DNA of 43,377 nt from Streptomyces antimicrobicus (GCF_020532625.1 NZ_JAJAUY010000042.1:1-43377), one strand, 5' to 3'; numbered from the stretch's first letter, positions 1 through 8,816 are shown. Made by a program: numbers and translations. The notes: a model not told the origin generated them from the letters alone.

Positions 1-82
1 CGAGTTCGGGCTGCGGCTCCGGCTCCGCCTCGGCGGCGGCCGCGAAGGCGCGGGGCGGAGGGGATGGGAGGCCCGCCGGCCC

Positions 83-118
83 GCCGGCCCGGTCACGCCC
101 CGTCGCGCCCGGGCCGGC
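83..118 (-). terminator. Possible terminator hairpin after lon
   Basis: A perfect 10-bp inverted repeat (GCCGGCCCGG at 83-92, CCGGGCCGGC at 109-118) with a 16-nt loop lies 9 bases past the lon stop codon. There is no T-tract, which is common for actinomycete terminators. The sequence is so GC-rich that chance pairing is a real alternative. Confidence 0.4.
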
Positions 119-126
119 CCACCTGG

Positions 127-2523
127 TCACGCGGCGGCCGGCACCACCGCCTCCGCCTCGCTCAGGGCCAGCTCCAGCACCTGCCGTACGTCGGTGACCG
201 GGTGCACCTGGAGCCCCTCCAGCACCTCGGCCGGGACGTCGTCGAGGTCGGCCTCGTTCCGCTTGGGGATGATCACGGTGGTCAGCCCGGCCCGGTGCGC
301 GGCCAGCAGCTTCTGCTTGACGCCGCCGATCGGCAGCACCCGCCCGGTCAGCGAGACCTCGCCGGTCATCGCCACGTCCGTGCGGACCTGCCGCCCGGAC
401 AGCAGCGAGGCCAGGGCCGTGGTCATGGTGATGCCCGCGCTCGGGCCGTCCTTGGGCACGGCGCCCGCCGGGAAGTGGATGTGCACGCCCCGGTCCTTGA
501 GGTCGGCGACCGGGAGCTCCAGCTCCGCGCCGTGCGAGCGCAGGAAGCTCAGCGCGATCTGCGCCGACTCCTTCATCACGTCGCCCAGCTGGCCGGTGAG
601 CGTGAGCCCGGCCGCGCCGGTCTCCGGGTCGGCGAGCGAGGCCTCCACGAACAGCACGTCGCCGCCCGCGCCGGTCACCGCGAGGCCGGTCGCCACGCCG
701 GGCACCGCCGTACGCCGCTCCGCCGGGTCCTGCGCGGACTCCGGCACGTGGTGCGGCCGCCCCAGCAGCTCCCGCAGGTCGCCCGCGCCCACGGTGACGG
801 GCAGCTCCCGCTCGCCGAGCTCGTGCTGCGAGGCGACCTTGCGCAGCAGCCGCGCCAGCGCCCGCTCCAGGTTGCGCACGCCGGCCTCGCGGGTGTACTC
901 GCCCGCCAGCTTGCGCAGCGCGTCCTCGGCCAGCGCCACCTCCTCGGCGTCCAGCCCGGCCCGCTCCAGCTGGCGCGGCAGCAGGTGGTCGCGGGCGATG
1001 ACGACCTTCTCGTCCTCCGTGTAGCCGTCGAGCCGGACGATGTCCATGCGGTCGGCGAGCGCCTCGGGGATGGCCTCCAGGACGTTGGCCGTGGCGAGGA
1101 AGACCACGTCGCTGAGGTCGAGCTCGACCTCCAGGTAGTGGTCGCGGAAGGTGTGGTTCTGCGCCGGGTCCAGGACCTCCAGCAGGGCCGCGGCCGGGTC
1201 GCCGCGGAAGTCGGAGCCCACCTTGTCGATCTCGTCGAGCAGGACCACCGGGTTCATCGACCCGGCCTCCTTGATCGCCCGTACGATCCGCCCGGGCAGC
1301 GCGCCGACGTACGTGCGCCGGTGCCCGCGCACCTCCGCCTCGTCCCGCACGCCGCCGAGGGCGACACGCACGAACTTGCGGCCCATGGCGTGCGCCACCG
1401 ACTCGCCCAGGCTCGTCTTGCCGACTCCGGGCGGGCCGACCAGCGCCAGCACGGCGCCGCCGCGCCGGCCGCCGACCAGGCCCATGCCGCGGTCGGAGCG
1501 CCGCTTGCGGACGGCCAGGTACTCGGTGATGCGTTCCTTGACGTCGTTCAGCCCGGCGTGCTCGGCGTCCAGCACGGCCCGGGCGCCGCGGATGTCGTAG
1601 GCGTCCTCGGTGCGCTCGTTCCACGGAAGCTCCAGGACCGTGTCGAGCCAGGTGCGGATCCAGGAGCCCTCGGGCGACTGGTCGCTGGAGCGCTCCAGCT
1701 TGTCGACCTCCTTCAGGGCGGCCTCGCGCACCTTCTCCGGCAGGTCGGCGGCCTCGACGCGGGCGCGGTAGTCGTCGGACTCCTCGCCCTCCTTCTCGCC
1801 GTTGAGCTCGCGCAGTTCCTTGCGGACGGCCTCCAGCTGACGGCGCAGCAGGAACTCGCGCTGCTGCTTGTCCACGCCCTCCTGGACGTCCTTGGCGATG
1901 GACTCGGCGACGTCCTGCTCGGCCAGGTGGTCGCTGAGCCACTTCACGGCGAGCCGGAGGCGGGCGACCGGGTCGGCGGTCTCCAGCAGCTCGACCTTCT
2001 GGGCGGTGGTCAGGAAGGGCGAGTAGCCGGAGTTGTCGGCGAGCGCGGAGACGCCCTTGATGCCCTGCACCCGGTCGACGACCTGCCAGGCGCCGCGCTT
2101 CTTCAGCCAGTTGGTGGCCAGCGCCTTGTACTCGCTGACCAGCTCGGTCACCGCGCCCGGCAGCGGGTCGGGCTCGTGCTCGGTGACGGTCTCGCCCTCG
2201 ACCCACAGGGCGGCGCCCGGCCCGGTCGTCCCGGAGCCGATGCGGACGCGCCCGACGCCGCGGATCAGCGCGCCCGGGTCACCGCCGGAGAGCCGCCCGA
2301 CCTGCTCGACGGTCCCGAGCACACCCGTCGCGGCGTACTTCCCGTCGATGCGCGGCACGAGCAGCACCCGGGGCTTCCCGCTGCCGCCCGCCGCCTGCGC
2401 GGCCTCGACGGCTGCGCGCACCTCGGCGTCGGACAGGTCCAGCGGTACCACCATGCCGGGCAGCACGACCTCGTCGTCGAGCGGCAGCACGGGCAGGGTG
2501 AGCGTTACGGACGTCGAAGCCAT
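127..2523 (-). CDS. lon: ATP-dependent serine protease Lon (LonA type)
   Basis: Cytosolic AAA+ protease that unfolds and degrades damaged and short-lived regulatory proteins. The 798-residue product has full LonA architecture: N-terminal substrate-binding domain (about 10-200), coiled-coil region (about 200-260), AAA+ module with Walker A GPPGVGKT (363-370) and Walker B VVLLDEID (426-433), and a C-terminal protease domain with KDGPSAG giving catalytic Ser695 and Lys738 in GGVKQK, the usual 43-residue spacing. The ATG start has a GGAAGGA ribosome binding site. The gene is monocistronic: a hairpin at 2593-2619 separates it from the upstream cassette and a HAIR-like operator lies just upstream, pointing to HspR heat-shock control. 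Identification is secure. Confidence 0.98.
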   Translation of the reverse strand: MASTSVTLTLPVLPLDDEVVLPGMVVPLDLSDAEVRAAVEAAQAAGGSGKPRVLLVPRIDGKYAATGVLGTVEQVGRLSGGDPGALIRGVGRVRIGSGTTGPGAALWVEGETVTEHEPDPLPGAVTELVSEYKALATNWLKKRGAWQVVDRVQGIKGVSALADNSGYSPFLTTAQKVELLETADPVARLRLAVKWLSDHLAEQDVAESIAKDVQEGVDKQQREFLLRRQLEAVRKELRELNGEKEGEESDDYRARVEAADLPEKVREAALKEVDKLERSSDQSPEGSWIRTWLDTVLELPWNERTEDAYDIRGARAVLDAEHAGLNDVKERITEYLAVRKRRSDRGMGLVGGRRGGAVLALVGPPGVGKTSLGESVAHAMGRKFVRVALGGVRDEAEVRGHRRTYVGALPGRIVRAIKEAGSMNPVVLLDEIDKVGSDFRGDPAAALLEVLDPAQNHTFRDHYLEVELDLSDVVFLATANVLEAIPEALADRMDIVRLDGYTEDEKVVIARDHLLPRQLERAGLDAEEVALAEDALRKLAGEYTREAGVRNLERALARLLRKVASQHELGERELPVTVGAGDLRELLGRPHHVPESAQDPAERRTAVPGVATGLAVTGAGGDVLFVEASLADPETGAAGLTLTGQLGDVMKESAQIALSFLRSHGAELELPVADLKDRGVHIHFPAGAVPKDGPSAGITMTTALASLLSGRQVRTDVAMTGEVSLTGRVLPIGGVKQKLLAAHRAGLTTVIIPKRNEADLDDVPAEVLEGLQVHPVTDVRQVLELALSEAEAVVPAAA

Positions 2524-2545
2524 GATCTTCCTTCCGGCAGTGAAG

Positions 2546-2564
2546 TTGAGCTACGCCGACTCAA
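2546..2564. promoter_or_regulatory. HAIR-like HspR operator upstream of lon
   Basis: The sequence TTGAGC, 7 bases, ACTCAA, lies 22 bases upstream of the lon start. With one flanking base on each side it matches 12 of 14 positions of the HAIR consensus CTTGAGT-N7-ACTCAAG bound by the actinobacterial heat-shock repressor HspR. HspR control of lon is known in Streptomyces, so position and sequence agree. No clear -35/-10 pair could be assigned. Confidence 0.8.
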
Positions 2565-2592
2565 TGCTTCTGCGCCCGCTGGTGTTCCCCAA

Positions 2593-2619
2593 CTGCCGTT
2601 CGCCGTGGGCGAACGGCAG
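2593..2619 (-). terminator. Hairpin terminator between the sulfur cassette and lon
   Basis: A perfect 12-bp inverted repeat (CTGCCGTTCGCC / GGCGAACGGCAG) with a 3-nt loop (or 11 bp with a 5-nt loop) lies 14 bases past the stop of the PLP-enzyme gene and before the HAIR operator. It probably ends the cassette transcript and insulates lon. No T-tract is present. Confidence 0.7.
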
Positions 2620-2633
2620 CGGGGAGGGGTCCG

Positions 2634-3815
2634 TCAGTGGCCCGTCAGGGCCAGGAGACCGTTCGTCAGGTCCTCCTTCAGGTCGTCCAGGCCCTCGAAG
2701 CCGACGTGCACGCGCAGCAGCGGGCCGCGGTCGTGCCAGGTGCCCGGCAGGCGGTGCGAGACGGGGTCGGCCGGGACGATCAGGGACTCGTAGCCGCCGT
2801 AGCTGTGGCCGAGGCCGAAGACGCGGAGCCGGTCGAGCAGGGCGTCCACGTCCGCCTTGGTGAAACCCCGTTCGAGTTCCACCCCGAACGGTCCGGCCGC
2901 GCCCGTGAAGTCGCGCTGCCACAGCGCGTGCCCGGGGTCCTCCGGCAGCGCCGGGTGGAGCACCGCCGCCACGCCCTCCTGCTTGCCGAGCCAGCGGGCC
3001 ATCTCCATGGCCTGGATCTGGTGCCATGCCATCCGCACGTGCAGCGTGCGCACCCCGCGCACGCCCAGGTACAGCTCGTCGGCCCCGGCGCACTGGCCGA
3101 GGCGGATCGCGGCGGCCCGCACGACGGGGAAGGTGTCCGCCGTGCCGACGATCACGCCGAGGATGCTGTCCGCGTGGCCGGTGAGGTACTTGGTCGCGGA
3201 GTGGACGACCACGTCGGCGCCGAGTGCCAGCGGGCGGCAGAAGGCGGGCGTGGCCCAGGTGTTGTCCGCCACGGTGACGACACCGCGGGCCCGGCAGACC
3301 GCGGTGATCGCCGGGACGTCCTGCACCTCGAAGGTGGTCGAGCCCGGCGACTCCAGCAGGAGCAGCCGGGTCTCCGGGCGGATCAGGGCGGCGATCCCGG
3401 CGCCGTCGGTGCGCGGGTCGTAGTACTCCGTCCGCACCCCCAGTGCGGCCAGCGAGTCGCAGAACTTCCGGGTCGGCAGATAGGCGGAGTCGGTCACCAG
3501 GAGGTGGTCGCCGGAGCGTACGTAGGCCAGGACCGCCGTGGTGATCGCGGACAGGCCCGAGCAGGTGGCCACGGCCGCGTACCCGTCCTCCAGCTCGGCC
3601 ACCGCCTCCTCGAACGCCCGGGCGGTGGGGGTGCCGAACCGGCCGTACACGGGCATCCGGCGCTTGAGGGGGTCGGCCTGGGAGGCGTCCATCGCGGCCG
3701 TGCTCTCGTACAGCACGGTGGAGGCGCGGTGGACCGGCGGGTTGACGTACCCGCCCTGCCGCCGGGGGTCGGAGGCGGCGTGCACGAAGCGGGTCTCGCG
3801 CTCGGTCCCGCTCAT
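2634..3815 (-). CDS. PLP-dependent C-S lyase, cystathionine beta-lyase (MetC) type
   Basis: Cys/Met-metabolism PLP enzyme of fold type I, 393 residues, the family's usual length. SATKYLTGH carries the PLP-binding Lys209, and PVYGRFGTPT (55-64) supplies the phosphate-binding Tyr/Arg pair from the neighbouring subunit. The segments GGYVNPPVHR near the N terminus and GLGHSYGGYESL near the C terminus are typical of the proteobacterial MetC branch, which cleaves cystathionine or cysteine C-S bonds to thiol, pyruvate and ammonia. Its ATG overlaps the stop of the MFS gene (ATGA), so it is the last gene of a translationally coupled operon. Placed with a sulfurtransferase and a radical SAM enzyme, it may release sulfur or cleave a thioether intermediate rather than serve methionine synthesis. 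The family is firm; the substrate is inference. Confidence 0.92.
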   Translation of the reverse strand: MSGTERETRFVHAASDPRRQGGYVNPPVHRASTVLYESTAAMDASQADPLKRRMPVYGRFGTPTARAFEEAVAELEDGYAAVATCSGLSAITTAVLAYVRSGDHLLVTDSAYLPTRKFCDSLAALGVRTEYYDPRTDGAGIAALIRPETRLLLLESPGSTTFEVQDVPAITAVCRARGVVTVADNTWATPAFCRPLALGADVVVHSATKYLTGHADSILGVIVGTADTFPVVRAAAIRLGQCAGADELYLGVRGVRTLHVRMAWHQIQAMEMARWLGKQEGVAAVLHPALPEDPGHALWQRDFTGAAGPFGVELERGFTKADVDALLDRLRVFGLGHSYGGYESLIVPADPVSHRLPGTWHDRGPLLRVHVGFEGLDDLKEDLTNGLLALTGH

Positions 3816-5209
3816 CGGGCCGCCTCCGCCGTGCTCACCGCGGACGACGCATCCGGTGCGGCCGGTGCGGCGGGCGCGGCCGGTGCGGCGGGCGCGGCCG
3901 GTCCGGCGGACGCGGCCGATTCGGCGGGCGCCGCGGGCGCGGCGGCGTCCGGCGCGGGCTTACGGCTCCGGCCGCCGCCCAGCACGAGTGCGACGACGCC
4001 GGCCGCCGCGCACTGCACGGCCACGAAGACCCAGAACGCGTCGAGCCGCTGCGCCGCCTGGTAGTGCGCGAACACGAAACCGCCGACCAGCCCGGCCAGC
4101 ATGCCGCCGAGACCCGCCGTCAGCCGCTGCACGCCGAAGGCGAAGGCCGGGTTGCCGGGCACCCGCTCCACCAGCTCCAGGTCGCACCGCAGGAAGAGGA
4201 AGATCTCGCCGAGCGTGAACAGCGCGGTGCCGCCCAGCAGCGCGGCGCTGTGGCCCAGCGCCATGACGCCGGTGCCGGCCGCCATCAGCGCGAACGAGCC
4301 GACCAGCAGCCGCCGGTAGTCCGCCTTGGCGATCCGGTCGGCCAGCGCCGGCTGGAGCAGTACGACCAGTGCGCAGTTGAGCAGCATCACCCAGCCGAGC
4401 ACGCGGATGTTGGACACGCCGGCCGCGTACAGGCCCATGAAGCTCTGGAAGAAGAAGTAGAGGTAGAAGGCCAGGGCCGTGAACAGCACGGGCCGCAGCG
4501 CCTGGCGCAGCGCCGCCCGGGCGCCGCCGCCGGCGCCCTGCCCGCCAGCCGCGGCGCCCTGCCCGCCGGCCGGGCCCCTCGCGCCCTTGCCCGCCGCCGA
4601 GGCGGGCCGCGCCGCGAGCGGCTTCAGGGTCAGCTGGTGGGCGAGGGTGATCAGCGCGAACAGCACCGCGAGGCAGGTCAGCAGCCACACCGGGGCGACG
4701 TCGATCAGCAGGGCGGCGAGCAGCGGCCCCAGACCCATGCCGGCGTTGAGCGCGGCGCTGCTGACCCCGAGGAAGAGCGGGCGCAGCTCGTCGGAGACGC
4801 CGGTGACGATGTACGCCTTGTTGGCGGGCAGGTAGAGGGCGGGCCCCCCGGCGACGAGCACCACCGCCGGGTACGCCACCCAGGGCACCGAGACCGCCAG
4901 CCCCAGCAGCAGCAGCCCGGCCGTCCGCAGGGCCAGGGCGAGCACCATGGTCCGCTTCAGACCGAGCCGGCCGGCCACCGGGCCGCCGAGCATGCTGCCG
5001 CCGAACTGGATGAACGTGGCCACGGCCACGAGCACCCCGGCGACCCGGACGTCCAGGCCGACGGCCTCGACCATGAGTACCCCGATGAACGGGGTGACCA
5101 TGTAGCTGCCGAGGGCGACCACGAACGACAGCCCGATCAGGGCCTTCAGGCTCGGCGACAGCCCGGTGAAGGTCCGCCACTTGGCGGCCGCCCCGCGGGC
5201 CGCCGTCAC
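3812..5209 (-). CDS. Major facilitator superfamily transporter
   Basis: Integral membrane protein of 465 residues with about 12 hydrophobic segments in two halves separated by a Gly/Ala-rich cytoplasmic loop. The first half has the MFS loop 2-3 type segment (GGPVAGRLGLKRT). The last 40 or so residues are an Ala/Pro tail encoded by imperfect 18-bp repeats (3840-3920). The GTG start at 5209 is set by the 4-bp GTGA overlap with the upstream sulfurtransferase stop; longer readings in this frame run antisense-like through that gene and are not real. Within a biosynthetic-looking operon it most likely exports the product or gives self-resistance, though uptake cannot be excluded. Confidence 0.92.
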   Translation of the reverse strand: MTAARGAAAKWRTFTGLSPSLKALIGLSFVVALGSYMVTPFIGVLMVEAVGLDVRVAGVLVAVATFIQFGGSMLGGPVAGRLGLKRTMVLALALRTAGLLLLGLAVSVPWVAYPAVVLVAGGPALYLPANKAYIVTGVSDELRPLFLGVSSAALNAGMGLGPLLAALLIDVAPVWLLTCLAVLFALITLAHQLTLKPLAARPASAAGKGARGPAGGQGAAAGGQGAGGGARAALRQALRPVLFTALAFYLYFFFQSFMGLYAAGVSNIRVLGWVMLLNCALVVLLQPALADRIAKADYRRLLVGSFALMAAGTGVMALGHSAALLGGTALFTLGEIFLFLRCDLELVERVPGNPAFAFGVQRLTAGLGGMLAGLVGGFVFAHYQAAQRLDAFWVFVAVQCAAAGVVALVLGGGRSRKPAPDAAAPAAPAESAASAGPAAPAAPAAPAAPAAPDASSAVSTAEAAR

Positions 5210-6147
5210 GGCGAGCCGCCTTCGCCGCTGGCGACGGGCAGCTGCGAGGGCAGGCCCCACTCGCTCCAGGAGCCGTCGTACACGGCGAGGTCGCGGTAGC
5301 CGGCGAGATCCGCGCCGAGGGCGAGCACGCAGGCCGTGACGCCCGAGCCGCAGCTGAAGTACAGCCGCCGGCGGCCCGCCGCGAGCGCGTCGAAGGCGGC
5401 GCGCAGCTCGGCCCGCGGACGCATCAGCCCGTCGCGCTGGAGCTCGCCGAAGGGCAGGTTCGCCGCGCCGGGCATGTGCCCGCCGCGCAGGCCGGGCCGC
5501 GGCTCGGGGGCGGTGCCCGCGAAGCGGCCGCGGGTGCGGGCGTCGAGGACGAGCGCCTCGGGGTCGGCGAGGGCCGCCGTCACCGCCGCGCTGTCCACGA
5601 TCAGGCCGGGGCGGGGCCGGGCGGTGAAGCCGCCGCGCGGCCCCTCGTACGCGGCGGGCGTCTCCTCGACGGGCAGGCCGGCCGCGGCCCAGGCCGGCAG
5701 GCCGCCGTCCAGGACGGCGGCCCGGTCGAAGCCCATGGCGCGCAGCATCCACCAGGCGCGGGCGCTGGAGTAGATGCCGGCGCCGTCGTAGACGACGACC
5801 GTGCTGGTGTCGTCCACGCCGAGGGCGCGCAGGGCCTCGGTGAACGCCTCCGGGCCCGGCATGGTGTGCGGCAGGGCGGCGTCGTGGTCGGACAGCTCCC
5901 CGTCGAGGTCGAAGGGACGCGCCCCGGGGATGCGGCGGGGGGCGCCGCGGTGCTCCCCGACGGAGGCGTCGAAGAGGACCAGCCCGGGGGTGCCGAGCCG
6001 GGCGGCCAGCCAGTCGGCGCCGACGAGCGGGCCGGAGGGCAGGTCGGGGCCGGCGGACGGGCCGGAGGGCAGGTCGGGGCCGGCGGACGGGCCGGAGGGC
6101 AGGTCGAGGCCGGCGGCGGCCGGGGCAGGGGTGGGGGGCGTGGTCAT
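5206..6147 (-). CDS. Two-domain rhodanese / 3-mercaptopyruvate sulfurtransferase
   Basis: Tandem rhodanese protein of 313 residues. The inactive N-terminal domain covers about 45-165 and the catalytic domain about 185-305, with the active-site loop CGSGVTA at Cys266. That loop sequence is the one found in SseA-type mercaptopyruvate sulfurtransferases, which move sulfane sulfur through a cysteine persulfide. N-terminal to the first domain is an unusual 30-residue extension made of three 10-residue repeats (DLPSGPSAGP). It starts with ATG after a GGAGG site and overlaps the ATP-grasp stop (ATGA); its own stop overlaps the MFS start. The context suggests it supplies activated sulfur to the pathway. 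The real donor and acceptor are unknown. Confidence 0.93.
   Translation of the reverse strand: MTTPPTPAPAAAGLDLPSGPSAGPDLPSGPSAGPDLPSGPLVGADWLAARLGTPGLVLFDASVGEHRGAPRRIPGARPFDLDGELSDHDAALPHTMPGPEAFTEALRALGVDDTSTVVVYDGAGIYSSARAWWMLRAMGFDRAAVLDGGLPAWAAAGLPVEETPAAYEGPRGGFTARPRPGLIVDSAAVTAALADPEALVLDARTRGRFAGTAPEPRPGLRGGHMPGAANLPFGELQRDGLMRPRAELRAAFDALAAGRRRLYFSCGSGVTACVLALGADLAGYRDLAVYDGSWSEWGLPSQLPVASGEGGSP
6016..6105 (-). repeat. Three tandem 30-bp repeats in the sulfurtransferase N terminus
   Basis: Three direct copies of a 30-bp unit encode DLPSGPSAGP twice and a diverged DLPSGPLVGA. The first two copies are nearly identical at DNA level. They keep the reading frame, so copy-number change would alter only the length of a flexible N-terminal extension. 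Confidence 0.9.
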
Positions 6148-7379
6148 GAGGCACCTCCGGAGGGCTGCGCGGCGGGCCGCCACCGGGTGTGCTCGGAGAA
6201 CCAGCGCGCCACGTGTTCGAGTCGGGCGGCCACATCCTCCTCCGTCTCGCCGCCGACCACGTAACCGGACAGGAACAGCCCGGACTTCACCCCGCCGTGG
6301 AACTCCTGCCCGGCCTGCCCGGTGTGGACGGCCTCCAGCACGCAGTCCGGTTCGGTGCCGGGGTCCGGCAGCGCCTCCAGGACCCCGTTGAGGGGCGGGA
6401 TGTTCAGTTCCCCGGCGGGGCGGTAGGGCGGGGCGGACAGCGGGTCGGCGCCGACGCCGCCGGGCAGGCCGCACTCCGCGTACAGCCACTCCTTGTCCAG
6501 GTCGATGCCGAAGGCGTGCCGGACCATCGGGCTGATCATGCCGCCGCCGGTCCGGCTGGCGATCTCGCAGAACACCAGCCGGTCGTCCGGGGTGATCCAG
6601 AACTCGGCGTGGAACGCGGTCCCGCGGGGCGTCGGCAGCTCCGCCAGGACCGCCCGGGCGGCCTTGACCAGCCGGTCGTGCGCCGGGTCCTGCGGGGCGA
6701 CCGGCAGGCTGGCGACCCAGTCGTTGTCGCGGAAGGACAGGCAGTCGTTGAGGTAGCGGAACGGGTGGACGAAGACCACCTCGCCGCCCACCACGAGCCC
6801 GTCCACGTGGTACATCTGCCCGGGCACGAACGTCTCGATCTCGCTGACCCCGCGCCAGGGGCGGGCCAGGTAGGAGTCCAGGGCGGCCTCGTCCCGGATG
6901 ACGGCGGTGCCGAGCGAGCCGGACTCCGAGACCGGCTTGACGACCACCGGGTAGCCGTGTTCGGCCACGAACTCCAGCGCGTCGTAGGCGGAGTCGAGCC
7001 GCCGGTAGGCCGGTACCTCGACCGGTCCGCCCGCCAGGTGGTCCTTCATGACCACCTTGTCCCGGAAGGCGAGGGCGCTTTCGGTGCGCTGGCCGGGCAG
7101 GTCCAGCAGGTCGCGCAGCTGGGCGGCGCGCAGGACGTCCGCCTCGGCGCGGGCGAAGACGGCCTCGACGCGGAACTCCCGCGCCAGCCGCAGCGCGGTC
7201 TTGTCGACGAGCTGGTTGGTGTCGTAGTCGTCGAAGGCGTGGACGTGCGGCAGGTGGGCGTAGCCCGCCGCGTACTCCGTCGGGGTGACGACGACCGGGA
7301 CGATCCCCGAACCGGCCAGCCACTGGTCGTACGGGGTCCGGGCGTGGGGCGTCTTGGCGAAGACGAGGATGTGGCGCAT
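6144..7379 (-). CDS. ATP-grasp ligase-like enzyme
   Basis: ATP-grasp superfamily protein of 411 residues, a size typical of carboxylate-amine/amino-acid ligases such as the carnosine-synthase and BacD-type group. It has an N-terminal Rossmann-like pre-ATP domain (about 1-105), nucleotide-binding lysines in RDKVVMK (Lys108) and VVVKPVSESGS (Lys148), and the metal-binding acidic residues of the grasp fold in FHAEFW (Glu259) and CEIASRTGGG (Glu272). Such enzymes activate a carboxylate as acyl phosphate and join it to an amine, thiol or similar nucleophile. It starts 21 bases after the radical SAM stop with a GGAAGG site and overlaps the sulfurtransferase start. The family is clear; the substrates are not. 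Confidence 0.92.
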   Translation of the reverse strand: MRHILVFAKTPHARTPYDQWLAGSGIVPVVVTPTEYAAGYAHLPHVHAFDDYDTNQLVDKTALRLAREFRVEAVFARAEADVLRAAQLRDLLDLPGQRTESALAFRDKVVMKDHLAGGPVEVPAYRRLDSAYDALEFVAEHGYPVVVKPVSESGSLGTAVIRDEAALDSYLARPWRGVSEIETFVPGQMYHVDGLVVGGEVVFVHPFRYLNDCLSFRDNDWVASLPVAPQDPAHDRLVKAARAVLAELPTPRGTAFHAEFWITPDDRLVFCEIASRTGGGMISPMVRHAFGIDLDKEWLYAECGLPGGVGADPLSAPPYRPAGELNIPPLNGVLEALPDPGTEPDCVLEAVHTGQAGQEFHGGVKSGLFLSGYVVGGETEEDVAARLEHVARWFSEHTRWRPAAQPSGGAS

Positions 7380-7400
7380 GACCGGGGTGCCGCCTTCCGC

Positions 7401-8642
7401 TCAGGCCTGGGAGTCGACGAGGAGCGGCAGCCGGCGCCGCGCGGGGACCCGGGAGACGAGCCCGAGCTCCTCGGACAGCTCGGTGGCGAAGCAGCCGTCC
7501 TGGTAGGCGCCCGACAGCCGCTTGGTGGTGAACTCCTCGATGGCGTCGTGGTCGAACTCCATGTCGTACGAGGTGCCCGCGCCGGTCACGGTGCGCACGA
7601 GGATGCCGAGGTGGGGCTCGAAGGTGTTGACGCAGCCGACGATGTCGCCGATCTTCTCGCGGCGTCCCGCGGCGTCGTCCGAGAGGACCTCCTCCGCGGC
7701 CGGGATCGCGGCGAACAGCTGGCGGCCCGCCCGGCACCAGCCGACGTGGCCGGGGAAGCCCATGGCCTTGATGCCGAAGGTGCCGAAGTCCTCGCTGACG
7801 CCGAGCTGGAAGCCGAGCTCGATGTTCTCGTGGATCCACTTGAAGTCGCGGTACGCCTGCTCGATCTCGGAGCGGTCCAGGCGCAGCTCGGGGTGGCGGC
7901 CGCCGTGGTCGGTGAAGTTGTTGAAGCGGACGGTGGCGACGCCCAGCTTGTTGAAGTAGTGGGCGTAGCGCTCCAGGGAGGTCCGGCCGTGGTTGTGGCG
8001 GCCGATGGTCACGCCTATGTTCACGCGGAACGTGCTGCCGGGGGCGGCGGTCTCGTTGTAGGCGGCGATGCGGCGCAGCACCTCCTCGGTGTCGGCGCCG
8101 CTGAACACGCCCTTGATCGGATACGCGGAGTGGTCGACGACGTTCAGGTCCTCGTCGATCAGCCCGTGGTAGGTGATGGAGACGGTGCCGTAGCCGTTCT
8201 CGGCGGCCAGGTCGAGCAGCTCGCGCCAGTTGTCGGCGAGCAGCGGGCGGCCGCTGGTCCAGGCGTCGCCCTTCTCCATGGTCTCGGTGGGCTTGTGGTC
8301 GGACTCCTGGCGGAACTCGCGGTTGTTGGCGGGGCCGTACATCCGCATGAACGCGCCGTCGTACGCGAAGCTGTCCACGTAGCGCGGGTAGACCTGGTAG
8401 CCGTGCTCCTTGAGCCCGGCGAGGATCCGCGGGCCCTCCTCCATGGCGAACGACTTGTCGTAGACCTTCTCGTAGTTGACGAACCAGCAGTGCGTGCACT
8501 TCTGGCCGCAGGTGTTCTTGCCGACCTTGGTGTCCAGGTCGAGGTAGATGTGGATGTCCTCGGGCCGGATGTCCTTGAACGGCGTCGAGAAGGGCTCATC
8601 CCCGTGGAAATCGTACGAAATCGGAGCGTTCTGGACAGACAT
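7401..8642 (-). CDS. Radical SAM enzyme of unknown specificity
   Basis: Protein of 413 residues with the radical SAM 4Fe-4S motif CGQKCTHC (Cys45, Cys49, Cys52), so it should cleave S-adenosylmethionine to start radical chemistry. After an (alpha/beta) barrel it has later cysteines in GWCRAGRQL (Cys303) and VGCVNT (Cys337). The CRAG-type segment recalls SPASM/Twitch domains, but too few cysteines are visible to claim a complete auxiliary cluster. It is preceded by a GGGGGA ribosome binding site and four 12-bp repeats. It opens a run of five tightly packed genes with ATP-grasp, sulfurtransferase, MFS and C-S lyase. I do not recognise a characterised subfamily. Sulfur insertion, epimerisation or C-C rearrangement are all possible. 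Confidence 0.93.
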   Translation of the reverse strand: MSVQNAPISYDFHGDEPFSTPFKDIRPEDIHIYLDLDTKVGKNTCGQKCTHCWFVNYEKVYDKSFAMEEGPRILAGLKEHGYQVYPRYVDSFAYDGAFMRMYGPANNREFRQESDHKPTETMEKGDAWTSGRPLLADNWRELLDLAAENGYGTVSITYHGLIDEDLNVVDHSAYPIKGVFSGADTEEVLRRIAAYNETAAPGSTFRVNIGVTIGRHNHGRTSLERYAHYFNKLGVATVRFNNFTDHGGRHPELRLDRSEIEQAYRDFKWIHENIELGFQLGVSEDFGTFGIKAMGFPGHVGWCRAGRQLFAAIPAAEEVLSDDAAGRREKIGDIVGCVNTFEPHLGILVRTVTGAGTSYDMEFDHDAIEEFTTKRLSGAYQDGCFATELSEELGLVSRVPARRRLPLLVDSQA

Positions 8643-8652
8643 CGATCCCCCG

Positions 8653-8700
8653 TGCGGTGAGTCGTGCGATGAGAACTGCGGTGAGAAGTGCGATGAGAAG
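8653..8700 (-). repeat. Four 12-bp tandem repeats in the radical SAM gene leader
   Basis: Four consecutive 12-bp units occupy the untranslated leader just upstream of the radical SAM ribosome binding site. Plus-strand units are TGCGGTGAGTCG, TGCGATGAGAAC, TGCGGTGAGAAG and TGCGATGAGAAG, alternating G and A at position 5. A regulator binding site, RNA leader element or simple slippage product are all possible. No start codon makes it a credible peptide gene. Confidence 0.85.
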
Positions 8701-8716
8701 TGAGGTCGGGTCAGGG

Positions 8717-8767
8717 CCGCGGGGCGGGCCGCGGACGGACTACGAGCAGCCCGCGGCGGCCCCGCGG
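8717..8767 (-). terminator. Nested hairpin between the first ATP-grasp gene and the radical SAM gene
   Basis: An outer 9-bp stem (CCGCGGGGC at 8717-8725, GCCCCGCGG at 8759-8767) encloses an inner 7-bp stem (8728-8734 with 8751-8757). It sits 50 bases past the upstream ATP-grasp stop and before the 12-bp repeats. It may terminate or attenuate read-through, which would set the ratio of the first gene to the five downstream genes. Confidence 0.5.
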
Positions 8768-8816
8768 TGGGAACGGGCAGAACCGGCGGAACCGGCGGAA
8801 CGGTGGGGTGCGCCGG

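Noticed and set aside
64..2793. Long plus-strand open frame opposite lon, and similar 400-1160-codon frames opposite kgd, fxsT and the Rhs gene
   Set aside because: They are mirror frames of high-GC genes, with Arg/Gly/Pro/Ala-rich composition and no domains, while the opposite strand encodes clear proteins.
8653..8712. CRISPR array
   Set aside because: Units are 12 bp without spacers. No CRISPR-like repeat-spacer pattern or cas gene was seen anywhere in the window.
8653..8716. Hydrophobic peptide-like reading of the 12-bp repeats (LLIALLTAVLIARLT) as a precursor for the radical SAM enzyme
   Set aside because: No usable start codon or ribosome binding site; the periodic residues follow directly from the DNA repeat.
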